Source: Oreocharis arfaki | Lineage: Eukaryota > Chordata > Aves > Passeriformes > Paramythiidae | DNA: 64,000 nt | Reading direction: 5' to 3' | Assembly (NCBI GenBank): GCA_013398015.1 | Contig: VZRR01012739.1 | Span: 62,001 to 126,000 of the forward strand | Shown here: piece by piece, positions 10,110 to 22,130 of the stretch | Layout: the number at the start of each line of letters is the position of its first letter | Position numbering within the stretch: the first letter of the stretch is position 1 | Made by a program: the position numbers and the translations under genes | The notes under the pieces: model-generated | Seen by the model: the letters and a program-made list of their open reading frames with translations, nothing else | Told to the model about the DNA's origin: nothing | The model's database searches: none

Positions 10110-13089
10110 ATACCTAAGCAGAAAGATAGTTACCACAGAAACATCCATAATTACTGACTCTTCTGTCGTGTTTTTGGCCCATGTTTTAATTGTATGCCAG
10201 TATGCCCCTCTAGCTGGGAGAAAAAAAGCTTTAGGAAACAGAAAACCTCCCCACTGCAGTTCATTTATCTCATTTTCACAACTTCAATGCCGTTCTTGTA
10301 GAAAATTGGAAGTCCTACCAGATTGCCGGGGTTCTATAAATGGCTTGTATGGACTTAGCCTTGCCTTTTTTATGGAATGAGAGGGGAAATGGGCACACAG
10401 ATTGGCCACATGAGTCACAAACATCTGTCTTTGTGGGTGTCCTATTTGATTAATTGAAGTTTAAAGCCATTTTCTTTCTTCACACCAGGCCCCCAAACAG
10501 CATGTGAGTAATTTTGTACTTCAGGGGTTGCCTGGAGGTGACAAATTTTCCCAACTTTTTCTGTATTCGAAGGTGTTTGTCTTTCAGGCATGAAATTCAG
10601 AATGTGGGGGTTTTATTTTTGGCTTACAGACGCCATTAAAGTCTGCCCCTTGCTGATGGTAAATGTGGTCTGAAAAACCTGTGAGGATAATAGAAGTAGG
10701 AGCAAGGGAGAGAAGCTCTGCCTTGAGCTTGACACATTTTCCACATGGTTTAGCCGTAAATTCTAGAAACAAATTGCAGCTTTTCTCTGTTGGGAGGACC
10801 AAAAATCAGTAGCAGACGCCTTTAATTGTCCCACATTCCAGGTAATAGGACTTTTCCAGGAATGGCTTCACTTGGTTCAGAGACTGCTCCTGATGTGCCA
10901 GACTGTAAATGTCAGGCTTGAGCAGGGTGCTGATTGCTCTGCTGCGTCCTCCTGAGCTGTCATCAGTGTGAAATGAATAAGGATGTTTTGGCTCTTGCTG
11001 TAGTTCTGATTAGCTGAGCAGTTCATGGGTCTATTTTGCCTTTTTAAACCATTTCCATCCAGCGTAGCACAGACAGGTTCAGTTTCCTGCTGAAATTTCC
11101 CCCAGCATTTTATTCCCTGAATGTACCTCCCTTTTAGAGGCAGGAACTGATCTTTTGTGTAGGGAAGAAGTCTTGTGCATTCCTTGAGTAAGTCCCAGAG
11201 AGAGCACAAAGCTCTGCAGCAACAGGAAAATCAGACCTCAGTCACAGAGCACTCCCTGCACAGCCTTCTCTTTTCTTTATTTTTAAAAGGGACAGGTGGA
11301 TTAACAGTTGGAAACTTTGTTGTGTCCCTGAACAGGTAGCAAGTCTTGTGCAGCTTCTTGTAGAATAAGGATTTCTCTGGATGAAGTCTGAAAATCTGTC
11401 TTGTCTCACAGTCTGGTACCTTGTGAATTGTTTTCCCTCTATTAAGGTGGGGAAAAAAAAAAACCCCTTACAGCCTCTCCACAAATTGGAGAGTTTAGAA
11501 TTTCTACATCAATAATATATATTAAATATCAAAGAGCTTGCTTCACTGAATGTTTCCAGAATGGATAACTTAACTTCACCAGATATCCCGTGCTCTCCTT
11601 CACTTGGAAGGAGGACAACTGAAACACAAAGTCAAGTTTATTTATGCAGAGAAACCTGTTAATGACTGTCACCATTAGTCACCACTTGATGTAGAGAGAG
11701 TTGTTGTAGAAAGAGGAAGCAAATACAGTGGGGAAGGAGATATTTCCAGTCATTTACACAGGTGGCCTAAGCCTTGAGTACCTCTAAGTGCCTGTTGCAC
11801 TGCACTTTGTTTGAACTTAGGCTCAGATTTTGCTTTTTGTTTCCCACACATTATTACGACATTGCCAAGGAAACATTTGCTTTAATGCACCTCTGCTCCA
11901 TTCTCCAGATCCTGACTAGAGGAAATAATGGAATCCTGTTTTCTACCCAGCTCTAGTGATCGGTGCCATGTGCAGCCTCGTCTGCCTGATTTCTACTCAG
12001 GCACCCAAGGATCTTCTCCTCAGCTCCCCAAAAATAAACACTACATCAGAGGAGCAATCATTTCCAGTTGCACTGTCAGGAAAAAATTGTAATCAATTTT
12101 GTTAACAGGCTTCTCAACAAATGCTTGGGTCATGTTGGGAAGCATCGCTTTGTTTTCCAAAGTGTAAACTGCTTTTGCAGCAGCGTTCTGTCAATTACCT
12201 GGAAAAGGCCTCATCCATCAAATATCCTCAGTGTCCAGCTGGAATGTGCTGAAAAATAAATATTTGGACTCTTAGGTAGGAGTAAGGATTTGGCTGTTTG
12301 TCCAACATTAGGGTTATAACCAATTAATAAATGTTTCCAGCAAAAATTCACTATTTTAGAGAACACAAACAGATGTTTACTTAAGTAGGAGCCTGTAATT
12401 TTTCCGGGCATCAAAACTAGAAAATAAGGATTGTTACTTTGGATACTTTTCTTGTGTTTGCTCCAAATTATCAAGAGGAACTCACTGGGCTCCTGAAGAC
12501 CCATGGTAGACATCCAGTCTGTTACAAGTGCTGATATCCCATGGGGGAATTCAGACAAAATGGCTTGCCAGAAAATAGTTTCTGTAAATCACTTAAAGGT
12601 GAAGGAATATTCTCCCTCTCCTCTTCATGAAATCTTAGTACTTATTTAATAACTTTCCACTTCTTTTGATTTCTCCTGATTTCTCTGATTTACTACAAAG
12701 CGTTGCCAAACATGGTTCTGAAACAACTGGTTTCAGAATTAGAAAAAATAAGGCAGAAAAAGCATTGAAAATAAAAATTCTATTTTTAAATTATTTAATC
12801 ATAATGGCAGTTGTGTCAAAACTGTTTGCTAATTGGTCAACATTTACAAAAGAGCTTGCTTTTGACAATCTGAGATGTGAAGTGTGTTTATATCCTCCTT
12901 TTCTCCCCAAATTTGAACTGGATATTCTTGTATCAAGCACACCCAGCATCTTCACTGGATGCATGTTGTCTTATAATTGGAGATAGAGAGGCTGCTGAAA
13001 ATCATTTGTTTTGTCTCCATGTGAGTATCCAAAAACCTCATCTGAAGGTCTTGAAGGTTCAGTGGGTTTAGGGCAACAGTGTTTAAAAT
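10110..13089. other. Non-coding stretch, no gene seen
   Basis: Start of the long CR1-free interval. Open frames of up to 115 codons occur on both strands and overlap each other, with no domain. No RNA gene or repeat is recognised. Confidence 0.55.
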
Positions 13090-13480
13090 ATAAGAAATGC
13101 CACGCCTGAAAGTGGTGAGTTCCAGGCTTTTTCTCGCTTTGTCAAAGCCAGTGCAGGCTGTGAGTGACAGCTCTGCTGGCTGGACACATCTCCCAGGATC
13201 TCTGGCAGCTCCTGCCCTTGGCTTGGTGTGTGCAGAGCTTTGTTGTTCCTCGCTCTGCTGCCAGGACACACACAGGCACTCACGTGTTCTCTGCCTGGCT
13301 GCTCCTTGCTCACCCTCCCTTTCCCCCAGGCAGCCCCTCTTCAGCATTCCCGCCTCAAACCTGCTCCTCTCTTCCCCTTTTTGCTGGCCAGATGTGTCTC
13401 TGACAGCCAGGTGCTCTCCCTTTCCCCCGAGAAGAGGTTTGGATCCCTGCTGAGCTCCTTCCTCACCTCTCTTTGCTGCA
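13090..13480. other. GC- and pyrimidine-rich island with G4-type motif
   Basis: A sharply bounded block, richer in C than both flanks, with repeated TCCCTTTCCCCC words at 13316-13327 and about 13417-13428. Five frames stay open through much of it (for example 13097-13453 plus, 12952-13488 minus), as expected when AT-rich stop codons are scarce. A minus-strand G-quadruplex pattern sits at 13313-13337: C-runs of 3, 3, 5 and 4 with gaps of 1, 3 and 6. A palindromic E-box CACGTG is at 13281-13286. No domain is recognised in any frame. It could be a diverged exon, a non-coding transcript exon or simply compositional noise. Confidence 0.45.
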
Positions 13481-16400
13481 ACAAACACCCTCTGAGAGGT
13501 TTTCAGATTTATTTTAGTGCCATGGGTAGGCCAGACTACGGTTGATGTTTTTACATTGACAGCATGTTTATTATAGACCCAAATTAATATCCTCTACAGC
13601 TAAAAATTCTTGTAGCCATACAGATCTCCCTATAGGTTGATTTCTTGGCCACAGGATCAGTGAGGGCACAATTTGCATAAACACTTTGTCAAGTCTACCT
13701 GTCCTCTGTTATTTCCCTGATCCAGAAGAGTATGTTGTAGGGAATTCAGGGTTTTAAGAAAATTCCTGCCTTTTTATTGCCTGAATTCTGATTCTTTGGG
13801 CGTATTTTGCTTCCTTTATGAATCAGCCACACTGTTAGGGACAAGAGGTTTTCCACATGGCCCAGCAGCCCTGCAGTACAAATGGAGAAAACAAAATGAG
13901 TCCCTAAATTTAAGATTTTAATCACATTTATGACATCTCTCAGCCCAAGATTCAGTGAATCTGAATCCATGTTTGATTATAGAAATCATGCAAAGATAAC
14001 AGAAAAATCAGAAAAAATTGTAATTTAAATATCGTGTGAACTTAAGCCTTGAAGTTAATAACTTTGTCATGGGATGTAAAGTTTTGAATTGGATCACTGC
14101 ATTTTCTATTTTCTTTCTGTTGTCTGTGTTGCTTTCTTTGAGTTTGGTTATGAAATGCAATTAAAACTATGCATTATTCCAGGGTGTTAGAGGAAAGCAG
14201 GTGACACGATTATTATATACATTCTGTGAAAATCTGCCATATCAAATAGACAGCAAATACCCCACTTATAAGGTTTAATATGGTCTGTCTGGAAGAATAC
14301 ATGGGTAAAAATAATAGGACAGTGTAAAGGAATCTAGTTTTTCCCTTCTCTGGCCAATATTCCTGCAGCAGTTCTCATTTCAGAGATGCAATCTCACATG
14401 TAAAACTTTCACTTTAGAGGTGCATTATTTGATGGTCTAGACAGACTATATCCTGTGTCTGTAACTAGAATCGAAGCCACATTTTTTGCTGTTGTATATT
14501 TGGCCACCACAGACCTGCAGGTTAATTACACTGAGCACTGAATTTATTTTAAAAATTGAATTAATTTATTATGTGAATGCATTGGCTTATCTACCACCAT
14601 GGAAATGAAGGGGGGAAAATACTTTGGGAACATTAACTTTTGTGTGGTAACAGAAACATAACTCTAATTTGGTGAACCTTTACATTATTACCAGTTTCTC
14701 AATTCCTTTTCAGTGGAAATATTGGCTCTGACATTGGCTACACTTCTATATGTGCATTATTCCTTATCCTCTTTGTATGTCCAGGCAAGCTGTCAGAAAG
14801 AGACAAATCTTTATCTCTGGCAGATAAAACCAGACAGAACCACCCTCAAATGATTTAGATCATGTGGACTACTCATACCAATGAATATCTGCTTGCTTGG
14901 GGTTTTAAAAATCCTCCTGGTGAAGAAAATGTCCAGTCTGCCACAATATTATATGACAAAGAAATAAAAAGAAAATCTGGAAGTGATGGCAACAAAGAGT
15001 CACTCTTTGGATGAGCAGTGGGAAACAATTGTGGCAGTTCTGAACTGGAATAGTTTTATCTTAATCAAAACTATGTCCAGTTTTTAAGTCCTTGGGCTTA
15101 GATTTTCAAGTGGTATATAACCAATTACTGCTCAGAAAATCACTGCCCAGTCAATAAACGCTGAAATTTGGGAAAATGGGTGACGCAAATCCCTTGTTTG
15201 GGGCTGTGTGCAGAGGCAGCCAAAGTGCCACTGAAATCCCCTCTCTGCTTCTGTGGCTGAGGTTTAAAGAACAGCTCTGAGCCTCCATATGGGCTAGAAG
15301 CCCCTTTCACCTTGTTCTGCATAAAACTGTTGTCCCTGTCTCACTGAAAGCATTAATGACTCCTTGAGAAATAGAGATCTTTGCCTTAATGAAACAGTGA
15401 GCAGGGTTAACGATCAAAGAGCCAACACTGTGGTGTTTTGCATCTCTGAAATACTAAACAGTTATATTACTTGGAATTAATTATGTGAAATACTCTTTTT
15501 GCTACTTTACATTGTCGATTTGCAAAAAACAGTCCCTGTTTTCCTTTTTATTCTCTTATTTTTGCTAAGTCTTTTCCCTGACTGCAATCATAAGTAAGAA
15601 CTTCGAAACAAACCCCATGCATTGCTCCACTTCTGGCTGGAACTTCAGGAAACTTCCAAGAAGATGCCTGGTAGCTGGGAGATGACACTTTTTTTTGGTT
15701 ACAAGTAGCCCAAGAACTGACATTCTGTGGCACTGGAGTTTCTTTATCTTATCTTAGGGGAGCATTTACAGTTTTTACATAATTCCAGGAAGAAATAAAT
15801 GTCATCACTGAAGTCCAGAGAGCAATTGGGGCTAAAAGCTCCCCTGGCTCCCAGCAGAAAGACGAGGGAGGGAGAACCAGGCAGCAACAGGAGCAAGACA
15901 AAGCTTTAGTGGATTGTTTTCCAGCTGTTTCCTGCAACATTTAACAGGGTACCAGTACAAACCAGTCCTGTTTTGAGTCTGCTTTAATTTGCACTTGACA
16001 GAAGGGTGTCTACTGGCTGGGAAGATTCGTCTCATTAACACAGCAGAACTGAGGCACAGATGCTCCCCTCCCTCCGGGGTTTCTGAGCAGCAGCTCAGGC
16101 CGAGCGTTTCCTTTGGAAGCCGTCGGTCCAAAGCCGCAGGCTGGGAGCAGGGAGGAGCTTCCCCCTCGCTCTGGAAGAGAAAAAGCACTTGACAAGGAGA
16201 CCTAGGCCAAAGCAGACCGTAATGTTTCCAGAGACTTGTAACTTGATGGTGTCTTGACCACTTCCACATTTTCGCTTTCCTCCAAGATAGTACTGACAGA
16301 ATTCCCAGTTCTCTGTCTTTTTTTTTCCCCACTTTTTCTGACGTTTTTGTTCCCTAGCCTTTTCCCAGAATACAGTTGTTGATTTCTCTTTTACCACAGT

Positions 16401-17150
16401 ATTTTCTATTATCTTTCAACCCAGTCCAACGCTGACTATTGGCAGTATGAATAACCTTTTCCCTTAAATCTTTTCCTTTGACCTCTGTCCACACCACACA
16501 CATGGTACTTAATGATCAAGTCTGGGGCCTGCAGGTGCTTTTTGTATCACAAAGCACAAGTGGAATTCCATGAAAATTGTCCTAACCAAACTTTTTCCAT
16601 CACAAACATTTTAAAGTGTTTTGCATCTTTTGATTTAGTTAATTATTTTTTTCTGTTATTTTGGTTTTGCTGCATTAAAAACTGTTGCTAATGGCAGTAG
16701 TTATTTTCCTAAACAGCTCTTTAAAAAGAGAGTGGAGTTATGCAGAGCTTTCTTACAAAGAGGGAGCTCCCACAGGCTTTGGAAGTTAAATCAATGATCA
16801 TCTTTCCTCAGAAGCTGCCACCTCTTTCTGTCTCAGGTTCTTTTGACCTCCTTGGGGGTGGTAGTCCAAGCAAAGCACCGAAATTTCTGCAACCTGGCCC
16901 TTACCCAAGCTCTTGAATGAAATAAATTTGAATTAGAAATGCTGGTACTTCTTTGTTTTTTTTCAAATATCTTTGAACTGTTGCAGAATTTTTGCAATCA
17001 AATGTAGACTATTAAACCACTTTGTGAAGCAGAATTATTATTTTCTTCCATTTCCTATAAATTAGGACAGAATTAGCTGTTTCTGGAATTCAGCAGTTTT
17101 CAGTTAGACAGAATTCAGGGGGTTTTTGGACTTCTTGTTCTGAACATCAC

Positions 17151-17163
17151 TTTTTTTTTTTTT
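17151..17163. repeat. Poly-T run (13 T)
   Basis: Homopolymer of 13 T followed by AAGGG; no attached element recognised. Confidence 0.9.
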
Positions 17164-18419
17164 AAGGGAAATAAAATTTTAATGATGTTTCCAAATGCTT
17201 TTAGCACTTTATATACATAATCTTTTAGATTTCATTGTGCCTTGATAAGGAGCACTTGCCAGCGTGCATTTTTGCCTGCCACTTCTCCACCTCATCCACT
17301 CAGCCACGGGAACCTATAAAATGAAGGGAGGAGCCCAAAGTCACCCATAAGTTTTGAAATTATCAGGAAATAACAAAACTGATCTCAAAAAAAATTAAAA
17401 ATCAGGGCAATTTGCTATAGGTGTTTGCATGTGGTTCGGTGGCTAACTTTAATTGTTTGAGCTTGGATGGAATCACTGTAGCTGCAATTTTAATTTCATT
17501 TCAGGATACTCCCAATGTGGGGGGAATGTGGGAGGCACTACTTCCACCCATCCCTGTTTTTAATGATTATTTGGACTCCCCTTTGGGGGAGACTTTGGCA
17601 ATTCTTCGGCATAATTTGAAATTTTTTACTAATCAGAGGAAAAGAAACCGTACATATCCATACAAAAATATGCAAAATTTTTTTGTTTTTCTTTTTCTCA
17701 CATTTTCTTCATTTTCTTTTAAAAGGTTTCTAAACTAAGTAATGGGTGGATCATGTGGGAATCCAAATAATGAAAACACGTACTTTCCATGCAGACATTT
17801 TGTGTGTAGAACTGCCACAGGTTTTTATTGAAGCAGGACAAAATTTGGAGCATTTATGAACTGTTATGGCCTTGTGAGAGAATTTAAACATATTTTTTTA
17901 ATGATGAATGCAGTTCCCTTCTCTTTACATCCAACAAATAAAGCTATTTGGACAGCATCTGCTTTTTTTACTGCCTTGAATCAAGTCAATCAATTCTTTT
18001 TTGCAAGGCTTTATGAATGTAAATTCACAGCAAGAATGTGGCTTAGCTCAGTAGAAGGTGACTGAGAAAGAAGATGGAAAACTTAAGCAAAATCTCATTA
18101 GAGTTAGGATTTCTTTTTTTCTGAGCTGTTGAAATTTTGTTCAAGAAAATACTTTAAAAGAAGTTATTACAAATAATCTTTGAGTGGTTTCTAAGCTTTT
18201 CTTTATTAGTGGCAATTAAGGCATCCAGTGGACTACATCTTCCTAAAAGCAATTATTTTGATTTTTAAAAAATCATTAAAGTATTGTAAAAATAAATTAC
18301 CTATATTCGGAATTAAGACAATCTGAAGAGAAATCATGGGGTTAATATTCATGAAAGCAATAGTGAGAGATTAAGGCGTAATTTCATTAGTATGATATTG
18401 TTTCCTTCTTTTATTTTTA

Positions 18420-18479
18420 TGTCTTGTTTTCAATTTTTGTATCTATTTTCAGTTTTTATATCTTGTTTTCAGTTTTCAT
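18420..18479. repeat. T-rich degenerate tandem repeat, about 20-bp unit
   Basis: Three imperfect units of about 17-21 bases share the pattern T(G/A)TCTTGTTTTCAGTTTT. The middle unit carries TATCTATTTTC. Decay suggests an old slippage event. Confidence 0.7.
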
Positions 18480-19649
18480 TTCTTTTAAGGTTGATGTGCT
18501 GTATAGATGATAAAATATTTCTGGGTTGCAACAAATCAAGACTAGGGAAAGTAGATCTGAAAGCATTTTACTGAGATGATTTTCAATTAAAAAAAAAACC
18601 CAAATAAAATGTTGTCTTCACAGCAGCCACTGGAACTGAAATTCCCATGACTGCAAAGAAAGAGGTAAAAGATATATGGAGACTGAAACCTTCTTCGTGT
18701 TCCATTCCTGCTCTGAAATCTTTAAGGAGCTTTAAATAGCAAGAAGTGTAGGTAGCAAGGGCTTGCAGAGATCTCCAGCCTCAGCCTAATAGGATCTGAC
18801 CAGCCCTGGCAGGCGTTCCGTGCTCCCTGGTGCAATCTGGAAAAACCAGCCCAGGAAGGCTGAAAATAACAATCATCATCCCCTTTTATCAAAATCTGGC
18901 TCTTTCATCATCCTCTCCTCATTTCAGACCCGCAGTTTTGGGTTTGCAGCTGAAGCCAGGCCGAACAAGGCCTTGGATCCATAGTGGCAGGAAAAAAAAC
19001 GTGTTTGGGTTAAGGAGTCCCTCTCTTCATAGGAAGTTTTGGCTGTAGCTGTGCTGGGGTAACAGAGTAAGAGGTGAGGGGTGTCCAGAAAATTCCTTTG
19101 GGAAAACTGGGAGAAGCAAAACAGCTCTGTCCTGAGGTGTTGGGAACTTGAGTGGAGCCGAAGAAAAGAGAAGCGTTCTCTTCATTCCGTGCGCTCTGCT
19201 GAAAAGTTAAACCAATACACTATTCCACCTCACAAATTTCTAAGTTTATTTTGGCATGTGTTTAATCATTTAGGAATGGGGCTTATTTGAGCAAGCCTCT
19301 ATGTACCCACTTAAAGCAGATATTTAAGGGTCTCATTGAATAAGTGTTTAAAATTAGGAGGTGCCCATCTTCTTAATGGAAAAAAAGAAAACCCAACAAA
19401 AAGACCCAAACCAAACCCTAATTAAAATTGAAGCAAGCTTTCCTTCATTAGTACTAAGTGGTAATAAGCTCTCCAGTCAAAGAGCTGTTCTAAACTTTCT
19501 AAATATCTAATTTAAAAAAAGATATTGAACTGGTATCTGTGTAATCATGTTTACAGTAGGTATGAGAGCATGCAAGACCTACCTGCATGCTATTGTTGCT
19601 CTGACTCTTTTTTTTTGGAAACCTTTCAAAAAGTTTCCAAAGTTTTTAA

Positions 19650-19680
19650 CTCCTCTTGGAGAGTTCTCCTCCTGGAGAGG
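19650..19680. repeat. 15-16-bp tandem duplication with internal dyads
   Basis: CTCCTCTTGGAGAGTT is followed directly by CTCCTCCTGGAGAGG, and each unit is itself partly self-complementary. An imperfect hairpin (GGAAAC...GTTTCC) lies just upstream at 19617-19638. Confidence 0.75.
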
Positions 19681-19801
19681 CTGAGGTATTGAAACACACC
19701 CTTACATAAGGTCCCTTATTTGGCAGAAAATAAAAGAATAAAATTGTGGATACATCTGATGGCCAGAGATTTTTCTTGTTTTGCTCCTGCATGAATATTT
19801 T

Positions 19802-19821
19802 GGAGAGATATTTATCTCTCC
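19802..19821. repeat. Perfect 9-bp hairpin
   Basis: GGAGAGATA (19802-19810), a TT loop, then TATCTCTCC (19813-19821). It is too short for a microRNA precursor and has no extended stem. Confidence 0.85.
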
Positions 19822-20600
19822 TGAACTTTTAACTGAGAGGGAAAAGAAACTGAGAAATCAGCTGAGATAGGAAACTGCAGTTTTAGTTCTGCTTTTAGAA
19901 TACAGATTTTGTGAGGGAACTGTGCATAGGTGAGGATTTTAAAAGGGTACAGGACTGTCAAAACCATCCCTAGTATTCTGCAGACTTCATATACAGATCC
20001 TTAGTGGAAAACTCCACTTATCTGAACTTGAAGGAAATATGGAATGTTTTTCTCTCTGTGGAAAACTCGTTAATTTTTTAACTATAAATTAAGAAGCACA
20101 AGCACCCAAGTGCAATGATGAATTCTGGAAAGGCAGGACTTAAACTTCATAATTAAGATGCTTTGTATCCTGACTGAGAGTACAAAAACTGCATACTGAG
20201 GAGAAGAGCTCTGATTCACCCCTGTTCATTTCAGTCATGTGAAAACTCCCACTGAGAAAAAGGGAATTTTTTAGAGATGTATGAACAGGGTGTCCATATT
20301 CTCAGAACTGAGGAAAGCAGTAGAATAATTTTTCAAACAACTGTTGTCCATCATTAATAAGTGACATGGAGCGAAAGCAGTTGAGTTCTTTTTAGATCTA
20401 AATCATCAAAAGCAAGAAGGAGATTATTTAAAAACAGTTATTAAGGGAAAACGATAAGTATTCATCACTGTAGCCAAGACTGATCATCAGTGAATTACTC
20501 AGCTTCTCCAGACTACACCCTATTTTTCTATAGATAAAAGCATATTTTGCCTACACTTGCAAGTTGGGAATTGAACATGGGGATCTTGATGAAGAGAGGA

Positions 20601-22130
20601 ATAAGAATGTCTAGCTACTAAATTAAGGTTCTTTGGGTGTTTCTGCCTTTGAGCAGCAGTGATCCAGTCAAGACCGTTGGTTCCACAGGAATACAAAGAA
20701 TAAAAATAACCTTATCTGGAACTGGAGCTGCTGCCAACAGAATTATTGCCATGGTGAAAAGAGTCACCTGGAGTGAAGTGTTCAGTTCTGCTCCTCCCAG
20801 TACATGTGAATTTGGAGGAGTGAGCCTAGGAAAGAGCCACAAAAATTGTATTCTCCGTGTGGATAAACATGGGAATGAATATGAGGGAGTGAGACCTCAG
20901 CACTGCCAGAGACAGGGAGAAATGAGGCAATGGATACAAATTAAAGCACAGAAGTTCCCTCTGAACACAGCCAAGCACCATTTTGCTGTAAGAGAGGACA
21001 AACACTCAAAGAGATTCCCCAGAGAAATACTGGAGTTTGCATTTGTGGAGATATTAACAGGCAAACAGGAAAGGGGCCTGGGGAACCTTTTCTGGTGAGA
21101 GAAGACCTCCAGAGGTGCCTTTCAGCCTCATCCAGTCTGAGAGTCTATGAAAGAAAGGAAGAAAAACTGAAAAGCCTTCGAAAGGGTCCCAAATGTTTGC
21201 TAATACCAGTTCAAAAGGAAATTGATCAAGAGGCATAAACCAAAGCTGAATTCTCTGAGGGAATTCCAGGTCAAGATTTTTTATAACCTTTTCCTGGGTT
21301 AGTGCTTGGAGGTTTCAGAAAGGCAGTGCCATTTGGGCTTCAATAAGACTTATTTACACATAATGTGAATACCTATTAATACTAATAACTCTTAATAGGA
21401 ATCCAAAGCTCTGAGGGAAACCATAACGTTCTGATTTTGGGAGCTGCCCATTTGAAGACACTGGAAATCACTTCATAAATTCTGTCAGTGTCCAAATGAC
21501 CGATTCAATCGCTGTTCAACCTTCAGGTTTAGTCTTTTGGGGTTTATGGTTGTTTGGTTTGTCCATTGAGGGGGATCAGTGGGGAGATCAGTTTACCCAT
21601 AAAAATAACAGACTGCAAATAATAATAAGTATCTACTTAGTGGTGACTTTGAACCTGTGTGGAAGTTGGAAAGAATAGGGAATAATATAGAGTTAATATT
21701 TAGGAGAATTTCTGTATATTAAAGGTACAAAGAGACAAATGTATTAAAAACATATAGATATAAAGAGGTCAAAACTGGTATGGATGGTAAGAGAGAGAAT
21801 CTTTAAGACAACAATATTAACACAGCATTTTCTTTAAAAACCCAATCAGCTCCTAGGTCTGTGCCTGGCCCACAGGAAGTCTGTACGACCATACCAGCGA
21901 TTTCAAAAAGTGCCACCTCTGCATTTTCCGTCACTCCATGGCTTGCAGCCAGGAGTAATAAGTCACAGCTACAGCAGAAAACCAAAATAATAGCCCAAAA
22001 AGTTGAGTATAACAGCAGTGATGGAACCATGAGGGCGTCTAAAATCAAAAAGAAGTGGGAAAGGACCAAAATAGAGCATTGCAACTCTGGAGCTCTCGAC
22101 TGTAAACTGGGGAGACACAAGTCTTAACTA
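20601..22130. other. Non-coding stretch, no gene seen
   Basis: Contains a 153-codon plus-strand frame (20637-21098, opening at GTG) and opposed 88/105-codon frames near 21.8-22.1 kb. None shows a domain. The sequence is somewhat less AT-rich than its flanks. No mobile element is recognised. Confidence 0.5.

Larger units (their letters stand above)
13481..20600. other. Non-coding stretch, no gene seen
   Basis: About 7 kb of AT-rich sequence without CR1. Open frames reach 166 codons (15832-16332 minus, beginning at GTG) but are unsupported. A short palindrome AGATTCA-G-TGAATCT is at 13948-13962. Poly-T, T-rich tandem and hairpin features inside are listed separately. Confidence 0.55.

Noticed and set aside
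12952..13488. 178-codon minus-strand open frame
   Set aside because: It opens at GTG and lies across the GC-rich island, where several frames on both strands are open because stop codons are scarce. No domain is seen.
15832..16332. 166-codon minus-strand open frame
   Set aside because: GTG start, overlapped by other frames, composition unlike a conserved protein and no domain.
19617..19680. microRNA precursor from neighbouring hairpins
   Set aside because: The stems are short (6-9 bp) and separate; no single stem of about 25-30 bp typical of a precursor is formed.
20637..21098. 153-codon plus-strand open frame
   Set aside because: GTG start and no domain; the local sequence is only mildly less AT-rich than its flanks.
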